Shown piece after piece: positions 45,281 to 52,844 of a stretch of DNA of 64,000 bases. Numbering within the stretch: the stretch's first letter is position 1; the number at the start of each line of letters is the position of its first letter. Below the pieces are notes generated by a model. It was not told the origin of the DNA. It ran no database searches and saw only the letters and a program-made list of their open reading frames with translations. Both the position numbers and the translations under genes were made by a program. The stretch lies in assembly GCA_964427415.1 (NCBI GenBank), contig CAYRUH010000019.1, positions 3,743 to 67,742 on the forward strand, read 5' to 3'. Source of the stretch: Lentisalinibacter sp964427415 (lineage in GTDB: Bacteria > Pseudomonadota > Gammaproteobacteria > Steroidobacterales > Woeseiaceae).

Positions 45281-46081
45281 ATGCAGAAGAAGAATATCCC
45301 GTTCGAGTTCGTCTATCAGCTGTTCGCCCTGATCATTGTCATCATCGTCGTACACACGTTCTACGTTTCGGTGGTGCGGCCGAACGCCGCGGAGGTGATC
45401 GCCGAGCAGAACCGGCTGGTGGAGGAAGATCCGGACTATGTTCGCGAGCGCTCCGTGTGGGTGCTGATCAAGGACTTCGAGCAGGAGGCCTGCTTCATCC
45501 TGATGTTCTGGGCGCTGGCCATCATGGCCTACAAGACGGTGCGCATCCTGCGCGAGCGTTCCCTGCTGGAGGAGGAGCTGGTGCCGGTGGCCGAAGGCAT
45601 GCGGGTGCTGCCGGAGGACACCCGGGAGTACGCCCGCCAGATCCAGGCGCTGGGCGACGACCAGCGGCGCATGCTGCTGCCCCGGGCACTGCTGAACGCC
45701 CTGCAGCGCTTCAACTCCACCCACAACGTGCAGGACGTCGCCTCGAGCACCCACACCATCTGTGAGTCCGAGGCAGAGCGGCTGGATTCCGAACTGGCAA
45801 TGATCCGCTATATCTCCTGGGCCATCCCCTCGATCGGCTTCATCGGCACGGTGCGCGGCATCGGCGAGGCGCTGGCCCAGGCCGACCGGGCCGTGGAGGG
45901 CGACATCGCGGGCGTCACCCAGAGTCTGGGTGTCGCCTTCAACTCCACCTTCATCGCGCTGCTGCTGTCCATCGTACTGATGTTCCTGGTCCACCAGGTG
46001 CAGCTGTTCCAGGAGCGGCTCGTCTTCGACACCGAGAGCTACGTGGATCAGCAGCTGATCCGCCACATGAAGTCCGACTGA
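45281..46081 (+). CDS. MotA/TolQ/ExbB-family proton channel protein
   Basis: A 266-residue membrane protein. Helix 1 is about residues 11-31 (QLFALIIVIIVVHTFYVSVV), helix 2 about 62-82, and two C-terminal helices at about 163-183 and 215-240. The third helix region SIGFIGTVRGIGEALAQAD matches the ExbB/TolQ signature (GLLGTVxGI), and VTQSLGVAFNSTFIALLLSI is the matching fourth helix. The cytoplasmic loop between helices 2 and 3 is about 75 residues, as in TolQ/ExbB. In such complexes it forms a pentameric proton-conducting ring around two copies of an ExbD/TolR/MotB-type subunit. No classical ExbD/TolR lies nearby; the two VWA proteins downstream are the candidate partners. Confidence 0.88.
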   Translation: MQKKNIPFEFVYQLFALIIVIIVVHTFYVSVVRPNAAEVIAEQNRLVEEDPDYVRERSVWVLIKDFEQEACFILMFWALAIMAYKTVRILRERSLLEEELVPVAEGMRVLPEDTREYARQIQALGDDQRRMLLPRALLNALQRFNSTHNVQDVASSTHTICESEAERLDSELAMIRYISWAIPSIGFIGTVRGIGEALAQADRAVEGDIAGVTQSLGVAFNSTFIALLLSIVLMFLVHQVQLFQERLVFDTESYVDQQLIRHMKSD

Positions 46082-46091
46082 CGGAGACGGT

Positions 46092-47450
46092 TTGACGACG
46101 CTCGCGATATCCCTGAACGATGCCGCCATCACGGCGGTGACCGGCTCGCGGCTGGTCTACCGGGAGCCGGGCTTCGCGCTGCTCGGCGACGACGGCCTGG
46201 TCACCGGCCGGCGGGCCATGGCGGAGGCGCGACGTCACCCGCGCAGCGTGGTAAACCATTTCTGGCGCCACCTCGGGCTCGAGCCAGTACAGGAGCTGAA
46301 ATTCCGGCACCTGACGCCTGCGGACCTCGCCTGCCGGCAGCTGGAGGAGATCTGGCGGGGGGAGCGCTCGGCGGCGGACAGCGTGGTGTTCGCGGTGCCC
46401 GCCTGGATGGAGCGCGAGAACCTGGGCGCGCTGCTCGGCATCGCGGGCGAGCTGGAGCTGCCGGTCACCGCCCTCGTGGACTCCGCCGTCGCCTGCTCCC
46501 GGCGGGCCTACGCGGGCCGCTCGCTGCTGCACATCGAGCTTTCCCTGCATACCGCCACGGTCAGTCGCATGGCCCAGGAGGAGGGCACCGCGATCGACCG
46601 GGTGGAGTTGGTGGATGCGGCCGGCCTCGCGGCACTGCGGGACACCTGGGTGGCGGTGATCGCGGAGGCCTTCGTTCGCCAGAGCCGTTTCGACCCCCTG
46701 CACACGGCCGAGTCGGAGCAGCTGCTTTACGACCGACTGGATGCGTGGCTGGAGACGGCGCAGAGGAGTGGCGAGGTGCGCATGCAGCTCGAATTCGGCG
46801 GCCACGCCCACGAGGCCGCGCTGCCGCTGCTGACCTTTACCGAGGCGGTGAGCGGCATCTACCAGAGTCTCGCCGGCCACGTGCGCTCGCTGATCCGGGC
46901 CGCCGAGGCGCCGGCCCTGCAATTCACCCGGCACACGGCCGCGTTGCCCGGGCTGGTGGACTTCCTGGTGGCCCGCGCCGGCGGCGAACCCTTCGTGCTG
47001 GAAGAGGCGGCGGCTGCCCGGGGTGCGCTGGCCCGGGCGTCGGCAGCGAAGGCGGGCCCCGGCCGGCTGACCCGGCGTCTGCCCTGGGACCAGAGCCCGG
47101 TGGAAGCGCCAGCCACCCCCGTCCGCGAGTCCGGGGAGTCGCCAAGCCATCTGCTGCATGGTCACCGTGCCTGGGCGCTGGACGGGGAGGGGCTGGCCAT
47201 CGGCACCAGCCTCGGCGGCGAGCCGGGCATCACGCTGGCCGCCGACACAGCCGGCGTCTCCCGCCGCCACTGCGTGCTGCGCCGGGACAACGGCCAGTGC
47301 ATCGTGGAGGATCTCAGCCGTTACGGCACCTGGCTGAACGGCAGCCGCATCGAGCGTTCGGCCGTGTTGCAGGCCGGCGACAGCCTGCGGGTGGGCACGC
47401 CGGGCCAGGAGTTCCGGCTCATCCGCGTGGTGGAGAACGATGACGCGTAA
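46092..47450 (+). CDS. Hsp70/actin-like ATPase-fold protein with C-terminal FHA domain
   Basis: TTG start 46092 after GGAGACGG; 452 residues. Residues 1 to about 310 look like an Hsp70/actin-type fold: TLAISLNDAAITAV (phosphate-1-like), AVPAWMERENLGALLGIAGE and PVTALVDSAVACSRRA, resembling DnaK/YegD-type lobes, though the classic DxGGGT phosphate-2 motif is not clear (LHIELSLHTATVSRM at its place). The C-terminal FHA domain (about 365-448) has GTSLGGEPGI, GVSRRHCVLRRDNGQC and the pThr-binding DLSRYGTWLNGSRI. It is probably cytoplasmic and could bind phospho-Thr on cluster kinases or substrates. Its end overlaps the first VWA gene by 11 nt. Confidence 0.72.
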   Translation: MTTLAISLNDAAITAVTGSRLVYREPGFALLGDDGLVTGRRAMAEARRHPRSVVNHFWRHLGLEPVQELKFRHLTPADLACRQLEEIWRGERSAADSVVFAVPAWMERENLGALLGIAGELELPVTALVDSAVACSRRAYAGRSLLHIELSLHTATVSRMAQEEGTAIDRVELVDAAGLAALRDTWVAVIAEAFVRQSRFDPLHTAESEQLLYDRLDAWLETAQRSGEVRMQLEFGGHAHEAALPLLTFTEAVSGIYQSLAGHVRSLIRAAEAPALQFTRHTAALPGLVDFLVARAGGEPFVLEEAAAARGALARASAAKAGPGRLTRRLPWDQSPVEAPATPVRESGESPSHLLHGHRAWALDGEGLAIGTSLGGEPGITLAADTAGVSRRHCVLRRDNGQCIVEDLSRYGTWLNGSRIERSAVLQAGDSLRVGTPGQEFRLIRVVENDDA

Positions 47451-48540
47451 GCGCCGCAGGACGGAGGCCATCAGCCTGTCGTTCCTGGACATCATGAGCT
47501 GCGGCTTCGGCGCGGTGGTGCTGTTCTTCATGATCATCAACGCCACCGTCTCCCGTAACGCGGACACCGAGACCGCCGAGCTCATGAGCGAGACCAACCG
47601 CCTGGAGGAGCAGGTGCTCGAGGGCCGCAAGGACATGGTCAAGGTACGTAACATCCTCGAGGAGATGCAGGAGGAGCGGGTGCGCACCGAGGGCGAGGCC
47701 GAGCGGGTGCAGCGGGAGATCGAGCGCATCCGCGAGGAGCTGTCCGAATACGAGGACACCACCCTGGCGCGCATCGAGCGCGTAGAAAAGCTGCGCGCGG
47801 ACATCGAGCAACTGGAGGCGGAGAAGAAGCGGCTCGAGGCGGCGGCCGCCGAGCGCGAGGCCGCGCTCGGCGACCAGGTGCGCGCCTTCCGCGGCGAGGG
47901 CGACCGCCAGTACCTCACCGGCCTGAAGGTGGGCGGCGACCGCGTGCTGGTGCTGGTGGATGCCTCGGCGAGCATGCTGGACAAGAAGGTGGTAAACGTC
48001 ATCCGCCGCCGCAACATGGCCGACGAGCAGAAGCTGCGCTCTGCCAAGTGGCGCCAGGCTATCGCCTCGGTGGACTGGATCACCACCCAGTTCCGGCCCG
48101 ATGCGAAGTTCCAGATTTACATCTTCAACGATGCCGCCGAGCCCGTGCTGGACGGCAGCGACGGCGTCTGGCTGGACGTGGGCGATGGGCTGAAGCTCGC
48201 TGAGGCCATCCGCCGGCTGCGCATTACCGTGCCCCGGGGAGGTACGAACCTGCAAGGCGCCTACGAGGTCATAAGGAAGATGAATCCGCGGCCGGACAAC
48301 GTCTTCCTGCTGGTGGACAGCCTGCCCACCCGGGGCAACAAGCCGCCCGCCCGGCGCACCATCTCCGGGCCGCAGCGCCAGGCCCTGCACGCCCAGGCCG
48401 TGCGCGAGGTGCCAAGCGGCGTGCCGATCAACATCATGCTTTTCCCGATGGAAGGCGACTACGCGGCGCCCATCGAGTTCTGGAAGCTCGCCTACCGCAC
48501 CCGCGGTTCGTTCATGAGCATCAGCAAGGACTGGCCCTAG
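47440..48540 (+). CDS. Membrane-anchored VWA-domain protein, putative ExbD/MotB-like stator subunit (1)
   Basis: A 366-residue protein. The N-terminus is a short basic tail (MTRKRRRTEA) followed by one TM helix in ISLSFLDIMSCGFGAVVLFF. This resembles the ExbD/TolR start, e.g. a basic tail then an I-D-V-M segment whose Asp is protonatable. A long coiled coil follows (about 45-140), then a VWA domain with the MIDAS motif DASAS (in VLVLVDASASM), T in VPRGGTNLQGA and D in VFLLVDSLP. The VWA part would be periplasmic. It overlaps the FHA protein gene by 11 nt and is followed by a paralogue sharing a 1-nt overlap. Similarity to ExbD is my own pattern reading. Confidence 0.8.
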   Translation: MTRKRRRTEAISLSFLDIMSCGFGAVVLFFMIINATVSRNADTETAELMSETNRLEEQVLEGRKDMVKVRNILEEMQEERVRTEGEAERVQREIERIREELSEYEDTTLARIERVEKLRADIEQLEAEKKRLEAAAAEREAALGDQVRAFRGEGDRQYLTGLKVGGDRVLVLVDASASMLDKKVVNVIRRRNMADEQKLRSAKWRQAIASVDWITTQFRPDAKFQIYIFNDAAEPVLDGSDGVWLDVGDGLKLAEAIRRLRITVPRGGTNLQGAYEVIRKMNPRPDNVFLLVDSLPTRGNKPPARRTISGPQRQALHAQAVREVPSGVPINIMLFPMEGDYAAPIEFWKLAYRTRGSFMSISKDWP

Positions 48541-49544
48541 TGGCGCGGCGCAGGAAAAGAGACGCGGAGGGTTTCAGCCTCTCGTTCCTGGATGCGATCA
48601 GCTGCGGCTTCGGCGCGGTGCTGTTGCTGCTCGTGCTCACGAAGATCTACGAACCCCAGACCATCGAGCGCACCCAGCAGGACCTGGAGGGCCTCATTGC
48701 CCGGCTCGAGCAGGAGCTGTTCGACATCCGTGGCGAGACGGTGATCCTGAACCGGGAGCTGGACAGCGCGAAGGAGCAGATCTCCGAGTCGAAGGAGAAG
48801 CTGGCGCGGCTGTACGGGGATCTCTCTCGCATCGAGGGTCGTTACGACGCCAGCGCCGGCGATCAGAGCATCCCCACCGTGGACGAGGGCGAGCTGCGGG
48901 CGGCCCGGCAGCGGCTCACCGAGGAGATGCGGCGGCTGAACGCCGACTATAGCCGTCCGCAGGATGCGCCCGTCGGCGGCATCCCGGTGGACAGCGAATA
49001 CATCATCTTTATCATCGATACCTCCGGCAGCATGCAGGAGTTCAGCTGGAACCTGGCGCGGCGCAAGCTCACCGAGACCCTTGACCTGTATCCCCAGGTC
49101 AAGGGCCTACAGATCATGAACGACAACGGCCGCTACATGTTCGAGAGTTTCGCCGGCAAGTGGATCCCGGACACGCCGGGACGGCGCCGCGCCATCCTCT
49201 CGGCCATGGCGAACTGGCGGCCGCTCAGCTTCTCCACGCCGGTGAACGGCATCCAGACCGCCATCCGCACCTTCGCCGCGCCGGACAAGAAAGTGAGCCT
49301 GTACGTTTTCGGCGACGAGTACACGGGCCAGTCGGTGGAGGGCGTCGCCGACGCCGTCGACCGGTTGAACCCGGAGGGGCCCGACGGCCTGCGACTGGTG
49401 CGCATCCACGCCGTCGGCTTCCCGTACCGCTTCGGTGGCCCGGGTAACATCCAGAATTCCACCATCCAGTTCGCGGCGCTCATGCGCGAGCTGACGCACC
49501 GCAATGGCGGCACCTTCGTCGCGCTCACCGAAGACAACCGCTGA
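48540..49544 (+). CDS. Membrane-anchored VWA-domain protein, putative ExbD/MotB-like stator subunit (2)
   Basis: GTG start at 48540 shares one base with the previous TAG. 334 residues with the same plan as its neighbour: basic tail (MARRRKRDAE), TM helix FSLSFLDAISCGFGAVLLLL with the Asp at the same place, coiled coil (about 40-110, RLEQELFDIRGETVILNREL), then VWA domain with MIDAS DTSGS in IIFIIDTSGSM and a Thr in FSTPVNGIQTAI. The C-terminal part ends ALMRELTHRNGGTFVALTEDNR. Two related subunits fit either a heterodimer or two alternative partners of the proton channel. Confidence 0.8.
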   Translation: MARRRKRDAEGFSLSFLDAISCGFGAVLLLLVLTKIYEPQTIERTQQDLEGLIARLEQELFDIRGETVILNRELDSAKEQISESKEKLARLYGDLSRIEGRYDASAGDQSIPTVDEGELRAARQRLTEEMRRLNADYSRPQDAPVGGIPVDSEYIIFIIDTSGSMQEFSWNLARRKLTETLDLYPQVKGLQIMNDNGRYMFESFAGKWIPDTPGRRRAILSAMANWRPLSFSTPVNGIQTAIRTFAAPDKKVSLYVFGDEYTGQSVEGVADAVDRLNPEGPDGLRLVRIHAVGFPYRFGGPGNIQNSTIQFAALMRELTHRNGGTFVALTEDNR

Positions 49545-49675
49545 GGCGCCCCGCGCCACGATTCGTCATTTTTCGTCCCGATCCGTCACGGCCGCTCCAC
49601 GGCACCGCCCGGCTGCGGCGCTTTAATGGCAACCGTAGCCAACGGACGCGGCGAAGGCCGCAGGAGAATGACGAG

Positions 49676-50425
49676 ATGAAAACGAAAGCCATGAGCAAAT
49701 CCCTGGTCCTGGTCACGAGCCTCGCGCTCGGCGTCACCGCCGCGGTACAGCCCGCCGCGGCCGCCGAGGCATCGCGCCAGGAGACCATCGGTTTCGGTAC
49801 CGGTGCCGTCGTCGGCGCCGCCGCCGGCGGTCCGGTGGGATTCCTGGTGGGCGCGGCGCTGGGTGCGAAGCTGGGCGACATATACCACGAGAAGGACATG
49901 CGCACCGAAGCACTCAACGGCGAGCTGTCGGTCGCGCGGCAGCGCCTCGACCGCTTGGAGGCCGAGCTGGCCGCCACCGACGGCGACCTCCGGCAGGTGG
50001 GTGCGGAGCTGCAGGCACTGGTCGCCAGCGGCGCACCCCGGATGCTGGAGCTGTTGAAGACAGGCATCAAAATGGATCTGCTGTTCCGCACCGAGGCCGA
50101 CGAGCTGAATGCCAGGACGGCGGACCGGGTGGACGAACTGGCCCGGGTGCTGGCTTCCGTGCCCTCTGTGCAGATCAGGCTGGATGCGTGGGCGGACCCC
50201 CGCGGCGAGGCCGATTATAACCAGTCCCTGTCGGAGCGCAGGGCGGAGCATGTGCTGAGGCTGCTGACCGCCGCCGGCGTACCGGCTTCCCGGCTGACGG
50301 CGAGCGCACATGGTGAGGCCGCAGGCGAGGAGGGCGACGCGCACTATAACGCCCTGGCTCGTCGGGTCAGTCTCACCCTCTATGTGCCGCAGAACGGTGC
50401 ACAGCGGGTCGCCGAGAGCCGCTGA
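49676..50425 (+). CDS. OmpA-like outer-membrane-associated protein with glycine zipper (PdsO-like)
   Basis: A 249-residue exported protein: signal peptide ending near QPAAAAEAS, then a glycine-zipper stretch GTGAVVGAAAGGPVGFLVGAALGAK-like (about 40-65), a coiled coil, and a C-terminal OmpA/MotB peptidoglycan-binding-like domain (LARVLASVPSVQIRLDAWAD, then NQSLSERRAEHVLRLL and the terminal NALARRVSLTLY). The plan matches PdsO, the OmpA-like protein associated with the proteobacterial dedicated sortase system, but no sortase is nearby. Instead it follows the VWA genes by 131 nt, where it may anchor the machine to peptidoglycan. Confidence 0.8.
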   Translation: MKTKAMSKSLVLVTSLALGVTAAVQPAAAAEASRQETIGFGTGAVVGAAAGGPVGFLVGAALGAKLGDIYHEKDMRTEALNGELSVARQRLDRLEAELAATDGDLRQVGAELQALVASGAPRMLELLKTGIKMDLLFRTEADELNARTADRVDELARVLASVPSVQIRLDAWADPRGEADYNQSLSERRAEHVLRLLTAAGVPASRLTASAHGEAAGEEGDAHYNALARRVSLTLYVPQNGAQRVAESR

Positions 50426-50431
50426 GAGAGC

Positions 50432-50464
50432 GGTGGCAGCTGTCCACGCAGGGCAGCTGCCACC
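50432..50464. terminator. Bidirectional hairpin between OmpA-like and Hsp20 genes
   Basis: GGTGGCAGCTG (50432-50442) and its reverse complement (50454-50464) form an 11-bp perfect stem with an 11-nt loop between two convergent genes. There is no T-tract, so it may need Rho or act mainly as an RNA-end stabiliser. Confidence 0.55.
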
Positions 50465-50482
50465 CACCGTGCGTACCGCAGG

Positions 50483-51013
50483 TCAGTCGCCTCCGGCCAC
50501 CTCGATCCGCTGCCCGGTCTCTGCAGTCTCCTCCGCCTTCGGTGCCTCGATCTCCAGCAGGCCGTTCTCGAGTTTCGCCTTGACCTTGCTGACGTCGATC
50601 GGCGTCGGCAGTTCGATGCGGCGATAGACATTGTTGCTGCGGAATGTCGACCAGCGGATATCCGCTTCTTCTTTGCCTTCCTCCGCGGTGTTTTCGCTCC
50701 CGGTTTCGCGAAAAGCCTTCACGATCAGCTCTCGCGGGCTGGCGGTGACCGTGATGTTGTTCGGCCCGAAGCCGGCCAGTGCGACCTTGAGCTCGAATTC
50801 GTCGTCTTCTTCCTCCAGCTCGGCGGCTGGCCAGCAGAATTCGCGTTCGGCCCTGAGCCAGTCATCCAGATCACGGCCCTCGTCCCCGCCGCGTTCGCGG
50901 AACAGCCCATATGCCCGCTCGCGAATCCGCTCCATCAGTTCCTCAACCTCGGCGAACACGGGCAGGCTACGGTCCTCGGTTGAAGGCGTGCTCTTTACGT
51001 CCACTTTTGACAT
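50483..51013 (-). CDS. Small heat shock protein Hsp20/alpha-crystallin with DUF2934
   Basis: A 176-residue protein from ATG 51013, behind an ideal AAGGAGG ribosome site. The N-terminal 60 residues contain a DUF2934-type stretch (RIRERAYGLFRERGG, then LDDWLRAEREF). The alpha-crystallin domain follows (KVALAGFGPNNITVTASPRE, then YRRIELPTPIDVSKVKAKLENGLLEI in two parts), ending in IEVAGGD. Small HSPs hold unfolded proteins in the cytoplasm. The strong ribosome site suggests inducible high-level synthesis; no sigma-32 promoter was identified. It is convergent with the OmpA-like gene. Confidence 0.88.
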   Translation of the reverse strand: MSKVDVKSTPSTEDRSLPVFAEVEELMERIRERAYGLFRERGGDEGRDLDDWLRAEREFCWPAAELEEEDDEFELKVALAGFGPNNITVTASPRELIVKAFRETGSENTAEEGKEEADIRWSTFRSNNVYRRIELPTPIDVSKVKAKLENGLLEIEAPKAEETAETGQRIEVAGGD

Positions 51014-51212
51014 GATTTCCTCCTTGGTCGGGTGTCGGGTCGTCTTCCCTGAGTCCCCATTTGCCGGCAGACCCGGCACGAAGCCAGGACCCATCATGGA
51101 GCAGTAATATTATGTTACTGAGTCCATCAAGAAATTCTGGCGTCCGCCGGCGGGGAGGGAAATAGGTATTTGTGGGAAGGCTCTTGCCGGGATCGCAGCG
51201 GCCGGCGCGGGC

Positions 51213-51740
51213 TCAGAGCAGCGTCGATTGATCCTTGTGACCTGACCACTTCGGCAGATCGTCGTCCACGCGCACTACGCGCCTCCCGTAGAAGATATGG
51301 CAGGTCGGTAGGAACGCATCCGGTATCTGCCGCGGGCGACCGAAATCGAATAGTTCCGGGAAGGCGAGCCACATCCGCTGCCCCTCGTCGGCGACGGGGG
51401 TGGCGCAACGGCCGCAGGAGACCTTGCAGGGGAGGATGCGCTCCGCCCGGCCCGCCCCGCTTGCGTAGAACCGCAGGCAATCGATTCCCGCCGTGAGGCG
51501 CACATCCCGCTTGTGGAATATTGCCGCCCATTGCATGGGCGCCCCATGCAGGGTCTGACAGTCCCGGCAGTGGCAGAGCTTCGCGTCCACCGGGTCGGCG
51601 GCCACCTCGTAGCGCACGGCGCCGCAGTGGCAGCGGGCCGCGTGCTTCGCCGTGAACCCGGGGTCACCGGGTGCGGCATACTCCGGGCCGAAGCCGGCGG
51701 GGCCGCCCGGCGCCGAGCCGTTCCTCTCGCGATCCGGCAT
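51213..51740 (-). CDS. GFA-family (glutathione-dependent formaldehyde-activating-like) zinc protein
   Basis: A 175-residue protein with the GFA/CENP-V zinc fold. Cys ligands: RCHCGAVRYEV, CHCRDCQTLHGAP and KVSCGRCATPVAD. Extra residues at both ends (PGFTAKHAARCH.. and RRVVRVDDDLPKWSGHKDQS) exceed the basic domain. The family includes Gfa, a formaldehyde-binding/activating protein, but most members are of unknown activity. ATG 51740 follows GGAATCGGAG. It is divergent from the GNAT gene with about 100 nt between. Confidence 0.85.
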   Translation of the reverse strand: MPDRERNGSAPGGPAGFGPEYAAPGDPGFTAKHAARCHCGAVRYEVAADPVDAKLCHCRDCQTLHGAPMQWAAIFHKRDVRLTAGIDCLRFYASGAGRAERILPCKVSCGRCATPVADEGQRMWLAFPELFDFGRPRQIPDAFLPTCHIFYGRRVVRVDDDLPKWSGHKDQSTLL

Positions 51741-51842
51741 CTCCGATTCCGAGGTCAGTGGCTGAGCGACAGATGCTAGCGAAACGGCGGCCGGCGCGAT
51801 ACGGTCCGGTACCTGACCTCCTGCAGAGAGACTTCCCGGTCG

Positions 51843-52418
51843 ATGCACATCAGCCAATCGGAACGACCATCGCTCGAGACGCCGCGTCTGGTGCTGCGTC
51901 CCTTCGGTTTGCCCGACGCCGCCGACGTGCAATGCCTCGCCGGCGACCGGGCCGTTGCCGACACCACCCTCAACATCCCGCATCCCTACGAGGACGGCAT
52001 GGCGCAGGCGTGGATCGAGACCCACGCGCAGGAATACGCGGAGGGGCGGCAGGTGAATTTCGCAATCACGCTGTCGGCCGAGGGCGCGCTGATCGGTTGT
52101 ATCAGCCTGAAAATGGATCGGGAGGCGCCCGGCAGCGCCGAGCTCGGTTACTGGGTGGGCGTGCCCTGGTGGAACCGCGGCTACTGCACGGAGGCGGCGG
52201 CGGCCGTGCTCGACTACGGCTTCCGGGTCCTCGAGCTGGAGCGCATCCACGCTCACCATCTGCTCCGTAACCCGGCTTCCGGCCGGGTCATGCAGAAGGT
52301 CGGCCTGCACGCGCAGGGCGTTGCCCGCGAGTCGTTCCACAAGGCGGGCGAGCGCGAGGACATCGCGCTCTACGGCATCCGGCGGCGGGACTGGCTCCGG
52401 CGCGCTCCGCCCGGCTGA
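51843..52418 (+). CDS. GNAT-family N-acetyltransferase (RimJ/RimL-like)
   Basis: A 191-residue acetyltransferase. The N-terminus has LETPRLVLRPFGLPDAADVQ; the acetyl-CoA-binding V/I-x-x-GxG-type region is YWVGVPWWNRGYCTEAAAAV; then LELERIHAHHLLRNPASGRVM with the conserved NPAS and KVG. This is the RimJ/RimL group, which acetylates protein N-termini, amino sugars or antibiotics. Substrate unknown. Confidence 0.88.
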   Translation: MHISQSERPSLETPRLVLRPFGLPDAADVQCLAGDRAVADTTLNIPHPYEDGMAQAWIETHAQEYAEGRQVNFAITLSAEGALIGCISLKMDREAPGSAELGYWVGVPWWNRGYCTEAAAAVLDYGFRVLELERIHAHHLLRNPASGRVMQKVGLHAQGVARESFHKAGEREDIALYGIRRRDWLRRAPPG

Positions 52419-52486
52419 GCGCGGTCCTCGAATGCGGCCGACACGCGGGTTATATTGCACGGTCTGACGGACAAGGGACAGAGACG

Positions 52487-52828
52487 ATGACGGCACTGGC
52501 GGAGAGACACTGCCGGCCCTGCGAGGGCGGCGTGGAGCCGTTGACTACCGAGCAGGCGCAGGCGCTGATGAAGGGGCTGGATCCCGAGTGGAACCTGGCC
52601 GGCGACGGCAAGTCCATCAGCCGGGACTTCGAGTTCAGGGGATTCGCGCGCACCATCGCGTTCACCAACGCGGTGGCCTGGGTGGCGACGGTGGAGGGTC
52701 ATCACCCGGTGATGGAGGTGAGCTACGGCCGCTGCCTGGTGCGTTACACCACCAACGCCATCGACGGGCTCTCCGACAACGATTTCATCTGCGCGGCCAA
52801 GATCGACCGGCTCGCGGGGGGCGCATAG
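52487..52828 (+). CDS. phhB: Pterin-4a-carbinolamine dehydratase
   Basis: A 113-residue protein with the PCD/DCoH signature: FEFRGFARTIAFTNAVAWVA, EGHHPVMEVSYGRCLVRYTT and HxxH-x-type EGHHP. It recycles 4a-hydroxytetrahydropterin to dihydropterin in the phenylalanine hydroxylase reaction. No phhA is in the window. It stands alone between a GNAT gene and a convergent DUF1295 gene. Confidence 0.93.
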   Translation: MTALAERHCRPCEGGVEPLTTEQAQALMKGLDPEWNLAGDGKSISRDFEFRGFARTIAFTNAVAWVATVEGHHPVMEVSYGRCLVRYTTNAIDGLSDNDFICAAKIDRLAGGA

Positions 52829-52844
52829 GACCGGTCAACAGGTC

